DNA of 64,000 nucleotides from JAEXOD01 sp963667875 (GTDB lineage Bacteria; Bacteroidota; Ignavibacteria; Ignavibacteriales; Melioribacteraceae): the NCBI GenBank assembly GCA_963667875.2, contig CAXXGC010000009.1:496001-560000 (forward strand), given 5' to 3'. The translations under genes and the position numbers were made by a program. Below, piece after piece: positions 52,915 to 61,497 of the stretch. The notes below the pieces were generated by a model. It was not told where the DNA came from. It was given only the letters and a program-made list of their open reading frames with translations, and ran no database searches. Positions within the stretch are counted from its first letter, which is position 1. The number at the start of each line of letters is the position of its first letter.

Positions 52915-53607
52915 ATGAAAAAAATTTCTATATTACTAATCGAAGATAATCGACTTTTACGCGAAGGTATTTGCGCAATGCTTAAAAAGCAATCCGACAT
53001 GCAAGTTGTTGATACTATTGGTAATGGTGAAAATATTTTATTGATATTGGGCAAACTCAAACCTCATATAGTACTACTTGATTTAGGGTTGCGAAGTCAA
53101 AGTAGTTTGCAAATTGTAAAATTAGTTAAAAAGGATTTTCCCGAGACCAAAATTATTGTAATGGATCTTATACCCTTACAAGAAGACGTTTTGGAATTTG
53201 TACAAGCAGGTGTTTCCGGGTTTATACTTAAAGATGCAAACATAGATGATTTTTATACAACTATTAGGGCTGTATTTAAAGGCGAACAAGTTTTACCTCC
53301 TAATTTAACAGCTTCGTTATTTTCGCAAATTATAGCTCATGCCATTCACGAAATAAAACCATCTGTAATAATTGAATCAGTTAGAATGACAAAACGTGAA
53401 AAACAAGTTATTGAATTAATTTCCGATGGTTATACAAATAAAGAAATTGCTCAAAAAATTCATTTGTCTCCTTATACTGTAAAAAGCCACGTCCATAACG
53501 TTCTTGAAAAATTATCGCTTCAAACGCGTGTACAAATTGCAAATTATGCACACATTTCCGAGTCATATAAAGATACCGCTGATTCACCATCTTTTATTGG
53601 CGAATAA
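52915..53607 (+). CDS. NarL/LuxR-family response regulator, copy A
   Basis: This protein has 230 residues. The ATG at 52915 follows AAGGG at 52906; an ATG at 52897 lacks a ribosome site. Receiver: Glu10-Asp11, phosphoacceptor Asp56 (HIVLLDLGL), Lys106; at the usual Ser/Thr switch position there is Asp84 (IIVMDL). The C-terminal LuxR helix-turn-helix (about 160-215) has TKREKQVIELISDGYTNKEIA and SPYTVKSHVHNVLEKL. It is a paralogue of the regulator at 55113 with the same unusual residue. No kinase is adjacent on the same strand. The position in front of ferritin-like and MarC genes suggests control of stress functions. Confidence 0.92.
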   Translation: MKKISILLIEDNRLLREGICAMLKKQSDMQVVDTIGNGENILLILGKLKPHIVLLDLGLRSQSSLQIVKLVKKDFPETKIIVMDLIPLQEDVLEFVQAGVSGFILKDANIDDFYTTIRAVFKGEQVLPPNLTASLFSQIIAHAIHEIKPSVIIESVRMTKREKQVIELISDGYTNKEIAQKIHLSPYTVKSHVHNVLEKLSLQTRVQIANYAHISESYKDTADSPSFIGE

Positions 53608-53625
53608 TATACTTATCATTTAATC

Positions 53626-53660
53626 ATCCAAAAGATGTAGTCCTTTTTTCACCCATTAGA
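53626..53660 (+). repeat. dispersed hairpin repeat, copy 2
   Basis: Core AAAGATGTAGTCCTTTTTTCA then CCCATTAGAT. It stands about 80-110 bases upstream of the ferritin-like gene. Confidence 0.75.
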
Positions 53661-53737
53661 TCGATTGATTCAATTTATATCTTTTAGTAATTTTTGTTGA
53701 ATTAAAAAAATAACAAAATAAATTATTAATGTAACGG

Positions 53738-53971
53738 ATGGAAGATATGAATGATAACCAAAAACTACTTATTGTTCTTAATCAATCATTAGCAGATGAG
53801 CTTAACACTATCAATAAGTATGTTATAAATCTATTATTGTGTGAAAATTTGGATTCCGGAAAACTTCAGCAGGTTATTGACACTCATATAATGAACGAAA
53901 TGCAATACGCACAATTACGCATTCAGCGTGCCATTACTGTCAAAAATTCTATTTTTTGTATCAAAGACTAA
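53738..53971 (+). CDS. truncated ferritin-like (bacterioferritin N-terminal-like) protein
   Basis: This protein has 77 residues. LLIVLNQSLADELNTINKYVINLLLCENLDSGKL and HIMNEMQYAQLRIQRA read like the first two helices of bacterioferritin, with Glu21 as the first ferroxidase-site residue and an ExxxA/Q pair in the second helix (E-M-Q-Y where ferritins have E-x-x-H). Length is half of the usual four-helix bundle, so it would need to dimerise or it is a remnant. A second in-frame ATG is at 53747. It is 24 bases before the MarC gene. Confidence 0.6.
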   Translation: MEDMNDNQKLLIVLNQSLADELNTINKYVINLLLCENLDSGKLQQVIDTHIMNEMQYAQLRIQRAITVKNSIFCIKD

Positions 53972-53995
53972 TTAATATTTGAAATTGGGGACTGA

Positions 53996-54640
53996 ATGAA
54001 CAATATAACCGATTTTTTTTCGTGGGTTTTAGTAACGCTAATTACTTTATTCCCAATTGTTAATCCTTTGAGTACTGCAATATTACTTTTAAGCATAAGT
54101 TCGCATATAAGCAAAGAAGATCGTAATCATCAAATTACATTGGCTTGTGTATATATGAGTATTATTTTAATAGTTTTCTTTTTGGCAGGGCATTTTATTA
54201 TGGTTGTTTTTGGTATTTCAATTCCGGGTATTCGTATAGCCGGTGGAATGGTAATAGGTTTTCTTGGATTTAGAATGTTATTCCCTATGGATGAATATAT
54301 TACACAGGAGGGAAAAAATGAAGCATTACAAAAACACGATATCTCTTTTAGTCCCCTTGCAATGCCAAGTCTAAGCGGCCCGGGTGCTATAGCCACAGTT
54401 ATTACAATGTCTTCATCTATTGATGGGCGGCACGGTTTTGACAAGGTGTTTGCATTTACCGGAGTTATAATTGCAATATTAATTACTGCAGCAATATCGT
54501 GGGTGGTTCTTAGAAGTGCAGGTTTTATGCAAAAAATTCTTGGTGTAAATGGCGTTGATAGCCTTTCCAGAATAATGGGTTTCCTTTTGGTTTGTATCGG
54601 AATTCAGTTTGTTATTAATGGAATTAAGGATTTAGTTTAA
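53996..54640 (+). CDS. marC: MarC-family integral membrane protein
   Basis: This is a 214-residue protein with six membrane helices. FPIVNPLSTAILLLS near 19-33, GGMVIGFLGFRML near 81-93, and PLAMPSLSGPGAIATVI near 120-136 are the conserved MarC blocks. Despite the name, the family's transport substrate is uncertain. It probably shares transcription with the ferritin-like gene. Confidence 0.9.
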   Translation: MNNITDFFSWVLVTLITLFPIVNPLSTAILLLSISSHISKEDRNHQITLACVYMSIILIVFFLAGHFIMVVFGISIPGIRIAGGMVIGFLGFRMLFPMDEYITQEGKNEALQKHDISFSPLAMPSLSGPGAIATVITMSSSIDGRHGFDKVFAFTGVIIAILITAAISWVVLRSAGFMQKILGVNGVDSLSRIMGFLLVCIGIQFVINGIKDLV

Positions 54641-55112
54641 AATATTTATTTTGTAATGATGAATTAAAAGATTGGATATGCCCGTATTTTACAAAGAATA
54701 GAGTACAGATAACACGATTTGTGCCCATTCTTAATTATTCAAAATTGTGGAATATAATTATATTTATTAATATTAATTAAATTAAAACCAAAAAAAATAG
54801 TTGACAAGATAATAACCGAAGGCAATTCATCATTCACAATTCACAATTCAAAATTCTTATAGGTTGTTATGTTCAACCTTAAGATGTAGTTCCTTTTTCA
54901 TCCCTTTGACCTATTGTTTTTAGGATGTAATTGAAGCACATTGTTTTTGCAAAGGATAAAAAAATATTCAATGCATCTATTAGTTTATTGAAATATTGGT
55001 TAAAAATATAATAATTTGTTAAAAGTGGATTGTTACATGTTATTAAATAAAATACTTTTAATGTATTAATTATTGGACTTCAATATTTGTTTTACTTTTT
55101 TTAGGTTAAATA
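54641..55112. other. intergenic region with direct repeats and hairpin repeat
   Basis: 472 bases. Contains a short direct-repeat run of ATTCACA/ATTCAAA (about 54823-54856) and copy 3 of the dispersed hairpin repeat (54874-54912). The remainder is AT-rich leader for the regulator at 55113. Confidence 0.6.
54874..54912 (+). repeat. dispersed hairpin repeat, copy 3
   Basis: Core AAGATGTAGTTCCTTTTTCA then TCCCTTTGACC, about 200 bases upstream of regulator copy B. It differs from copy 4 by few bases within the core. Confidence 0.8.
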
Positions 55113-55802
55113 ATGGAAAAAATAAGATTACTATTAATTGAAGATAACCGGATATTAAGAGAGGGTATAATCTCAATTCTTAAACCTCATAAAGACATAG
55201 CCATAATTGCTGCATCAGGTGACGGTAAAAAGACATTGCGCGAAATTCACAATTTAAAACCAAATATTATTCTTTTGGATTTAGGTTTGCGTAACCAAAA
55301 CAGTTTGCATATTGTGGAAGAGTTAAAAATAGATTTTCCAGTGGCTAAAATAATTGTGATGGACTTGGCACCGGTACAGGCAGATATTAATGAATATGTT
55401 AAGGCGGGAGCAAACGGATTTATATTGAAGGATGCTTCGTTGAATGATTTTTTAATTACAATACGTAAAGTCTCCGGTGGTGCAACAGTATTACCACCAC
55501 TATCGGTTGATTCACTTTTTACTCAAATTGTAGATCATTCGGTAAAAGCGGGAAAGTCTGCTTTAAAAGATGTTGTAAAAATGACCAAACGCGAACAGGA
55601 GGTGGTGGTTTTACTTGGTGAAGGGAAAAGCAATAAAGAAATTGGGCAAAAAATGCATATCTCAGCTTATACCGTTAAAAGTCACATACACAATATTATG
55701 GAAAAACTTGTTTTGCATACAAGATTGGAAATTGCAAACTATTCGTATACAGATCAAACACTTAATATGATAAAAAATAGTATTTCTACAGTTTATAATT
55801 AA
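55113..55802 (+). CDS. NarL/LuxR-family response regulator, copy B
   Basis: This 229-residue protein is colinear with the regulator at 52915: Glu10-Asp11, Asp56 (NIILLDLGL), Asp84 at the switch position (IIVMDL), Lys106 and a LuxR helix-turn-helix with MTKREQEVVVLLGEGKSNKEIG and SAYTVKSHIHNIMEKL. The recognition helices are nearly the same, so both copies could bind related sites. The two probably arose by duplication of a segment that included the upstream hairpin repeat. Followed 67 bases later by a secreted protein gene. Confidence 0.92.
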   Translation: MEKIRLLLIEDNRILREGIISILKPHKDIAIIAASGDGKKTLREIHNLKPNIILLDLGLRNQNSLHIVEELKIDFPVAKIIVMDLAPVQADINEYVKAGANGFILKDASLNDFLITIRKVSGGATVLPPLSVDSLFTQIVDHSVKAGKSALKDVVKMTKREQEVVVLLGEGKSNKEIGQKMHISAYTVKSHIHNIMEKLVLHTRLEIANYSYTDQTLNMIKNSISTVYN

Positions 55803-55869
55803 ATAAATATACCATGTTAATTCCAAAATTGTTTGGATGATAACAGTTAAATAAAGAAAGAGGAAAACT

Positions 55870-56457
55870 ATGCGTAATTTTTTTATGGCAATTGTATTTA
55901 TGTTTTTAGCAAGTACGTTAACTGCACAATTAAGTGTTAGTCTAAACTTTAATGTTGGCAGTCAACCGATATGGGGCCCTGTTGGTTACGATTATGTTGA
56001 ATATTATTATCTGCCAGATATTGAAACTTATTATTATGTGCCTCAACAACGTTATTATTATTACGAAGGCGGAAATTGGATTAGTCGATCATATTTGCCC
56101 GCACGTTATAGTCACTACGATTTGTATAATTCGTATAAAGTAGTAGTTAACGAAAAAGACCCTTGGCGAAATAATAAAGTATATAAAAACAAATATTCAT
56201 CATTTAAAGGTCGTCACGATCAGCAAATGATTAAAAATAGTCACGATCAAAAGTATTTTGTAAACAAAAATCACCCTGAACATAACAAATGGGTGCAAAA
56301 ACAAAATAATGGCAATAAAAATAATTTTACAAAGGGGAATAATAACCAAATTCATAAGCAGAACAATGGCAACAAAAATGATAAAAACAAGGGGAATAAT
56401 GGCAATGGCGGCAACAAAAACAATAAAGAAAAGAATAATGGCAAAGGCAAAAGATAA
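55870..56457 (+). CDS. exported Tyr-rich, Asn/Lys/Gly-tailed protein
   Basis: This protein has 195 residues. Signal peptide (about 1-20, ending LTAQ). The domain QPIWGPVGYDYVEYYYLPDI, then ETYYYVPQQRYYYYEGGNW and SRSYLPARYSHYDLYNSYKV, is a pattern common in exported proteins of Bacteroidota. The last 70 residues are low-complexity Asn-Lys-Gly with repeated NNGNKN units. RBS AAAGAGGAAAA. Probably a periplasmic or surface protein induced by stress; function unknown. Confidence 0.8.
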   Translation: MRNFFMAIVFMFLASTLTAQLSVSLNFNVGSQPIWGPVGYDYVEYYYLPDIETYYYVPQQRYYYYEGGNWISRSYLPARYSHYDLYNSYKVVVNEKDPWRNNKVYKNKYSSFKGRHDQQMIKNSHDQKYFVNKNHPEHNKWVQKQNNGNKNNFTKGNNNQIHKQNNGNKNDKNKGNNGNGGNKNNKEKNNGKGKR

Positions 56458-56530
56458 AAAATAAAAACCAATAAATTCTAAAAACTTGGATTGTTATGCG
56501 AAATCAAATAAAACAAATTAATCCTCTGTC

Positions 56531-56566
56531 ACCCAAAGGATGTAGTTCCTTTTTCATCCCTTGGAG
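56531..56566 (+). repeat. dispersed hairpin repeat, copy 4
   Basis: CCAAAGGATG (56533-56542) and CATCCCTTGG (56555-56564) form a ten-base stem with one wobble around a T-rich loop containing TAGTTCC. About 70 bases upstream of the small gene at 56636. Confidence 0.8.
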
Positions 56567-56635
56567 TGATTGAATTATTCCATAAAAAGAGTGATTATAA
56601 ACTTGTACTAATTTAATTATCTGTTAAGGTGAAAA

Positions 56636-56830
56636 ATGATTCTTGTAAGCATTTGTTCAACCGAAGAAAAAGTTGTTATACATTTGAAACACAATATTGA
56701 ATATAGATTTGAAAAAAATATTAAAAATGTAAAATTTTATGAAAATAGAACAATATATGTATTAGTACAATTATTCCTTTCAACAATAAAACTTTTTTAT
56801 TATGAAATATTTAAGAGGTCGTTTTTATGA
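56636..56830 (+). CDS. small hypothetical protein coupled to a B12-radical SAM gene
   Basis: This protein has 64 residues. AAGGTG lies 5 bases upstream of the ATG, and the stop overlaps the next gene's ATG (ATGA), supporting translation. The product is mixed basic with a hydrophobic C-terminal helix (VLVQLFLSTIKLFYYEIF) that may touch the membrane. It could simply be a leader cistron that drives translation of the radical SAM gene. Confidence 0.5.
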   Translation: MILVSICSTEEKVVIHLKHNIEYRFEKNIKNVKFYENRTIYVLVQLFLSTIKLFYYEIFKRSFL

Positions 56831-58308
56831 ATATATTAATGGTTAATCCTATGTACCCTGAAACCTTTTGGAGTTTTAAACATGCTCTAAAATTTGTTTC
56901 TAAAAAAGCCAGCTTCCCACCTTTAGGATTGTTGACAATAGCTTCAATGCTGCCAACTGAATGGAATAAAAAGTTAATTGATATGAATACAGACAAATTA
57001 TATGATAAAGATATTTTATGGGCCGATTATGTTTTTATTGGTGCAATGTCTATTCAAAGTGATTCGGTAAAAGAAGTAATAGAAAAATGTAAGGAGTTAA
57101 ACGTAAAAATTGTTGCTGGTGGACCTTTGTTTACAAGCAGTTCCGAATATTACGATGATGTAGACCATTTAATTCTTAATGAAGCCGAAATTACAATGCC
57201 GTTGTTTTTAAAAGATATAGAAGACGGAAAACCAAAACCAAAATACACTTCCGAAGAATGGGCTGATGTTACAACAACTCCAATACCAAGCTGGCAATTA
57301 ATATCCACCAAAAAGTATACTTCAATGAATATTCAATATTCAAGAGGGTGCCCTTTTGATTGCGATTTTTGTGATATTACGGTTTTGTTTGGCAGAAAAC
57401 CAAGAACAAAAAATAAAGAGCAGGTAATAGCGGAATTAGACGCTTTGTTTTATACCGGATGGCGCGGCCCGGTATTTTTTGTTGATGATAACTTTATTGG
57501 AAACAAAGCAAAATTAAAAAAAGAGATTTTACCGGTAATAACCGAATGGAATAAAAAAAGAAATTATCCGTTTTATTTTACAACAGAAGTTTCCATTAAT
57601 ATAGCCGATGATGAAAACTTAATGCATCAAATGGTTAAAGCCGGGTTTGATTCGTTGTTTATTGGTATTGAATCGCCAAACGAAGAAAGTTTGATTGAAT
57701 GTAATAAAAATCAAAATAGAAACAGAGATTTAATTGACAGTATTAAAAAAATCCAAAGTGTCGGTTTGGAAGTTCAGGCGGGATTTATTGTGGGTTTTGA
57801 TAATGATCCCGCAAGCATTTTTGATAAGTTAATCAGTTTTATTCAGGAAAGCGGAATTGTAACTGCCATGGTTGGATTATTAAACGCACCCAAAGGTACC
57901 AAACTTCAAAAACGAATGTCTGAAGAAGGACGGTTGTTACACGATTTTGACGGTAATAATACGGATTTTTCGATCAATTTTATTCCTCAAATGGATATGG
58001 CGGAATTAATTGACGGGTATAAAAAAATTGTAAATACTATATATTCTCCCAAATATTATTATCAGCGTGTAATGAAATTTTTAAAAGATTTTGAGCCAAA
58101 AACTAAAAAGGTATTTCACCTAAACCCGCAATATATATTAGCACTTTTCAGATCTATGTTTAAGCTTGGAGTTATTGGTGAAGAAAGATTTTATTATTGG
58201 AAATTGTTCGTTTGGACTCTGTTCCGTAAGCCGCAGTTATTTTCATTAGCTATTTTATTTACAATCTACGGCTTTCATTTTAGAAAAATATCTAATGGTT
58301 TATATTAA
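56827..58308 (+). CDS. B12-binding radical SAM enzyme (DUF4070 type)
   Basis: This protein has 493 residues. N-terminal cobalamin-binding Rossmann fold (about 1-130; MNILMVNPMYPETFW, VAGGPLFTS). Radical SAM core has CPFDCDFC (Cys176, Cys180, Cys183) and VFFVDDNFIGNK near 221. C-terminal DUF4070-like domain (about 350-480). Relatives include hopanoid C-2 methylase HpnP and other C-methyltransferases acting on lipids at the membrane. No hopanoid genes are nearby, so the substrate is unknown. Basic, aromatic C-terminus suggests membrane contact. Confidence 0.88.
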   Translation: MNILMVNPMYPETFWSFKHALKFVSKKASFPPLGLLTIASMLPTEWNKKLIDMNTDKLYDKDILWADYVFIGAMSIQSDSVKEVIEKCKELNVKIVAGGPLFTSSSEYYDDVDHLILNEAEITMPLFLKDIEDGKPKPKYTSEEWADVTTTPIPSWQLISTKKYTSMNIQYSRGCPFDCDFCDITVLFGRKPRTKNKEQVIAELDALFYTGWRGPVFFVDDNFIGNKAKLKKEILPVITEWNKKRNYPFYFTTEVSINIADDENLMHQMVKAGFDSLFIGIESPNEESLIECNKNQNRNRDLIDSIKKIQSVGLEVQAGFIVGFDNDPASIFDKLISFIQESGIVTAMVGLLNAPKGTKLQKRMSEEGRLLHDFDGNNTDFSINFIPQMDMAELIDGYKKIVNTIYSPKYYYQRVMKFLKDFEPKTKKVFHLNPQYILALFRSMFKLGVIGEERFYYWKLFVWTLFRKPQLFSLAILFTIYGFHFRKISNGLY

Positions 58309-58385
58309 AAAAATAAGTGAGTTTAGCATTTTAACAACAAACAGAAAAATGTGATTTACTTAACAATTAAAGATGGATGTGAATA

Positions 58386-58508
58386 ATGGAATATCTAACA
58401 AATGCATTAATAATATTAGGTCTGCTTACTTTGGTTAATATAATTTGCACAATAGTATTATATCCCGAATTAAAGGTTATTGCTGCGGAATTTACGAAAG
58501 AGTATTAA
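58386..58508 (+). CDS. 40-residue single-span membrane protein
   Basis: A short gene with GGATGTG about 6 bases before its ATG. The product begins MEYLTNALIILGLLTLVNII, a single membrane helix, and ends in a charged tail (EFTKEY). It lies between the radical SAM and Dps genes on the same strand. Coding status rests on the ribosome site and the sensible membrane-protein composition only. Confidence 0.5.
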   Translation: MEYLTNALIILGLLTLVNIICTIVLYPELKVIAAEFTKEY

Positions 58509-58528
58509 GTATTTTATGTTAAGCAAGA

Positions 58529-58549
58529 TAATATCAATTATTGATATTA
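58529..58549. promoter_or_regulatory. 21-bp palindrome upstream of dps
   Basis: TAATATCAA-TTA-TTGATATTA is a perfect inverted repeat with nine-base arms, 19 bases before the dps start codon. The size and AT-rich form suit a repressor operator, for example of the Fur/PerR type, though the exact consensus is not matched. Confidence 0.55.
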
Positions 58550-58568
58550 AACAGAAAAAGAGGAAAAA

Positions 58569-59042
58569 ATGAAATTAAATATTGACATATCGGATAAAAA
58601 ATTAAAAGAGGTTGCAACACTTCTTAACACACTATTGGCTGATGAATATGTACTTTATACAAAAACACATAACGCACATTGGAATATTCAGGGTAAAAAT
58701 TTTAATGAACTGCACAAATTTTTTGAAAGTCAATACGAAATATTGGATCAAATTATTGATAATACAGCAGAAAGAATTAGAATGTTGGGGCATTTTGCGG
58801 TAGGTTCCTTAAAAGATTTTGTAAAAATTGCTCGATTAAGTGAACAAAATGATGATTTCAGCAATCAAGACCAAATTGTTCAAACATTATTATTGGACCA
58901 TGAATCAATTATTTGTTCGTTACGTAAGGAAATAACAATGGTAAGTGATGAGTATAAAGATTTAGGATCTGCCGATTTTATGACAGGGCTTATGGAACAA
59001 CATGAAAAAATGGCTTGGATGTTAAGAAGTTATTTGAAATAA
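58569..59042 (+). CDS. dps: Dps ferritin-like DNA-protecting protein
   Basis: This protein has 157 residues, the usual Dps length. The inter-subunit ferroxidase motif THNAHWNIQGKNFNELHKFF (about 33-52) and DQIIDNTAERIRMLG (about 60-74) carry the His/Asp/Glu ligands. It forms a dodecamer that oxidises iron with peroxide and protects DNA. Ribosome site AAGAGG at 58558. The palindrome just upstream suggests oxidative-stress or metal control. Confidence 0.95.
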   Translation: MKLNIDISDKKLKEVATLLNTLLADEYVLYTKTHNAHWNIQGKNFNELHKFFESQYEILDQIIDNTAERIRMLGHFAVGSLKDFVKIARLSEQNDDFSNQDQIVQTLLLDHESIICSLRKEITMVSDEYKDLGSADFMTGLMEQHEKMAWMLRSYLK

Positions 59043-59214
59043 AAATTCATAATTTATCTTGAAGTTAAATCAATTATGAAAATGATTTTCCGTTTGTTGT
59101 TTTTATTGATATGATAATGTTACTAAACGAAGATGCATAAAATAAAACGGATAAAAATATAATACAAATATGAATTTTATTAAAGAATAAAATATTAAGA
59201 AGGAGATCTTCATT

Positions 59215-61497
59215 TTGAAATTAAAAATAATGGGCTCAACAATTAACCGAATTGCCTTCATCGGAAATTATATGCCGCGTCAATGTGGTATAGCAACTTT
59301 TACAACAGATTTATGTGAAGCAGTTTCTTCTCAATATCCGGGAACAACTTGCATTGCGCTACCGGTTAATGATATAGAAATTGGTTATGCTTATCCAACC
59401 CGAGTTAGGTTTGAACTTACAGAAAAAGATATTGATTCGTATATAAGAGCCTCTGACTTTCTAAATATAAACGATGTTGATCTTGTTTGTTTACAGTTTG
59501 AATATGGAATATTTGGCGGTAAAGCGGGAAGTCATATACTTGCTTTATTGCGAGGTTTAAGAATGCCGATAGTTACAACATTACATACCATATTAAAAGA
59601 TCCGGATCCCGAACAGAGAAAGGTTTTAGAAGAAGTTGCAGCATTATCCGATCGTTTAGTAGTAATGAGTGACCGCGGCACCGAATTTTTGCATGATATT
59701 TACAAGGTGCCGACAGAAAAAATTGATATGATTCCTCATGGTATTCCTGATGTCCCTTTTGTAGATCCAAGTTTTAATAAGGATTTATTTGGAGTTGAAG
59801 GAAAAATTGTTTTATTAAGTTTTGGCTTGCTTTCAGCCAGCAAAGGGATTGAGACTGTTATATCTGCATTACCCGAAATTGTTGCTAAATATCCTGATAT
59901 TGTTTATATAGTAGTTGGCGCCACACATCCTAATGTAATTAAACATGAAGGTGAAACGTATCGGTTGTCACTTCAATGGTTAGCAAGACAAAAGGGTGTT
60001 GAAAGTAATGTTATTTTTTACAACCGCTTTGTTACATTAGAAGAACTGAACGAATTTATTGGTGCCGCCGATATATATATAACTCCTTATTTAAATGAAG
60101 CACAAATAACATCGGGAACTTTGGCCTATACAGTTGGGGCCGGCAAAGCAGTTGTATCAACTCCTTATTGGTATGCACAGGAAATGCTTGCGGAAGGGCG
60201 GGGAGTGCTTTTCCCGTTTAACGATTCAAAAGCGTTAGCTGAAATAGTAATTAATTTGTTAAATAATGAAGCTGACCGGCATGCAATGCGCAAACGTGCT
60301 TATATGTTTGGCCGTGCAATGATTTGGTCGGAAGTGGCACAGCGATATATGGAAAGTTTTGAACGCTCACGGGTTGAACGCCGACATTATATAGCTCCTG
60401 GTATTATTGCCCAAGCGTTAGATAAATATCCGGGCCAGCTGCCTCCGTTAAAATTAAATCATCTAAATACTTTAACTGACTGTACAGGCATTTTTCAACA
60501 TGCACTTTTTACCGTTCCAAATTATTCCCATGGATATACGACTGATGATAACGCCCGGGCATTATTAGTAAGTGCTTTGTTAGATGAACTTGGAAATAAA
60601 GAAGGGATAAAATTATCGTCACGTTATCTTGCCTTTTTGGGTAATGCTTTTAATGATGATATAAAACAATTTCGTAACTTTATGGATTACCAGCGTAATT
60701 GGCTGGAAAATAAAGGTTCGGACGATTGTCAAGGCAGGACAATTTGGGCCTTGGGAATTATATTAAACAGGTGTAATATGCCTGCACAACATGGTATGGC
60801 TGCTTGGTTGTTTGAGCAGGCTTTGCCTGCAATTCTTGCAACTACAAGTCCACGTGCTTGGGCGTTTGCATTATTAGGAATTTGCGAGTATTCACAAAAA
60901 TTTGGTGGGGACCGCCGAGCAAATAACGTAAGAGATGAACTGGCAGGCAGACTTTTTGAATTGTACCAAAGTAATAATACGGAAAATTGGCATTGGTACG
61001 AAAAAGTGCTTTCATATTGTAATGCGGCAATTCCGCATGCTTTATTAGTAAGCGGAAAATCAATACCAAACAAATCGATGATTGATTCCGGTTTGGAATC
61101 ATTAACTTGGCTTTCTGAAATAAACAGTGCCGTGGAAGGACATTTTGTGCCTATTGGTTCAAATGGCTTTTACCATGAGGGGGGTGAACTTGCCCGATTT
61201 GACCAACAGCCAATTGAAGCCCAAGCTATGGTTTCGGCCAGTCTTGAAGCATTTAAAATAACCGGTGATAAATTTTGGAATAAAGAAGCAAGACGGGCAT
61301 TTGAATGGTTTCTTGGAAGAAATGATTTAAATCTTTCTGTTTATGATCCAACAACGGGTGGTTGTCGAGATGGTCTGCATCCTGACCGCCTAAATGAAAA
61401 TCAAGGTGCAGAATCAACTTTAGCTTTTCTTCAGTCATTATTGGAACTACGTTTGGCTGAACAAGCACATTTATCAATGGAGTTATTATCTAAATGA
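59215..61497 (+). CDS. GT4-type glycosyltransferase fused to a glycosidase-like toroid domain
   Basis: This protein has 760 residues. TTG start, because AAGGAG lies 10 bases upstream and the first ATG (59230) is too far. GT-B fold (about 1-395): RQCGIATFTTDL near 22, IPHGIPDVPF near 172, SFGLLSASKGIETVI near 200 and the EAQITSGTLAYTVGAGKAVVSTPYW region near 300, as in GT4 enzymes. C-terminal part (about 400-760) is an all-helical alpha/alpha-barrel-like domain with YTTDDNARALL near 443 and GCRDGLHPDRLNENQGAEST near 719. The stop overlaps the GH130 gene, so they form a pair for mannoside/glucoside metabolism. Confidence 0.88.
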   Translation: MKLKIMGSTINRIAFIGNYMPRQCGIATFTTDLCEAVSSQYPGTTCIALPVNDIEIGYAYPTRVRFELTEKDIDSYIRASDFLNINDVDLVCLQFEYGIFGGKAGSHILALLRGLRMPIVTTLHTILKDPDPEQRKVLEEVAALSDRLVVMSDRGTEFLHDIYKVPTEKIDMIPHGIPDVPFVDPSFNKDLFGVEGKIVLLSFGLLSASKGIETVISALPEIVAKYPDIVYIVVGATHPNVIKHEGETYRLSLQWLARQKGVESNVIFYNRFVTLEELNEFIGAADIYITPYLNEAQITSGTLAYTVGAGKAVVSTPYWYAQEMLAEGRGVLFPFNDSKALAEIVINLLNNEADRHAMRKRAYMFGRAMIWSEVAQRYMESFERSRVERRHYIAPGIIAQALDKYPGQLPPLKLNHLNTLTDCTGIFQHALFTVPNYSHGYTTDDNARALLVSALLDELGNKEGIKLSSRYLAFLGNAFNDDIKQFRNFMDYQRNWLENKGSDDCQGRTIWALGIILNRCNMPAQHGMAAWLFEQALPAILATTSPRAWAFALLGICEYSQKFGGDRRANNVRDELAGRLFELYQSNNTENWHWYEKVLSYCNAAIPHALLVSGKSIPNKSMIDSGLESLTWLSEINSAVEGHFVPIGSNGFYHEGGELARFDQQPIEAQAMVSASLEAFKITGDKFWNKEARRAFEWFLGRNDLNLSVYDPTTGGCRDGLHPDRLNENQGAESTLAFLQSLLELRLAEQAHLSMELLSK

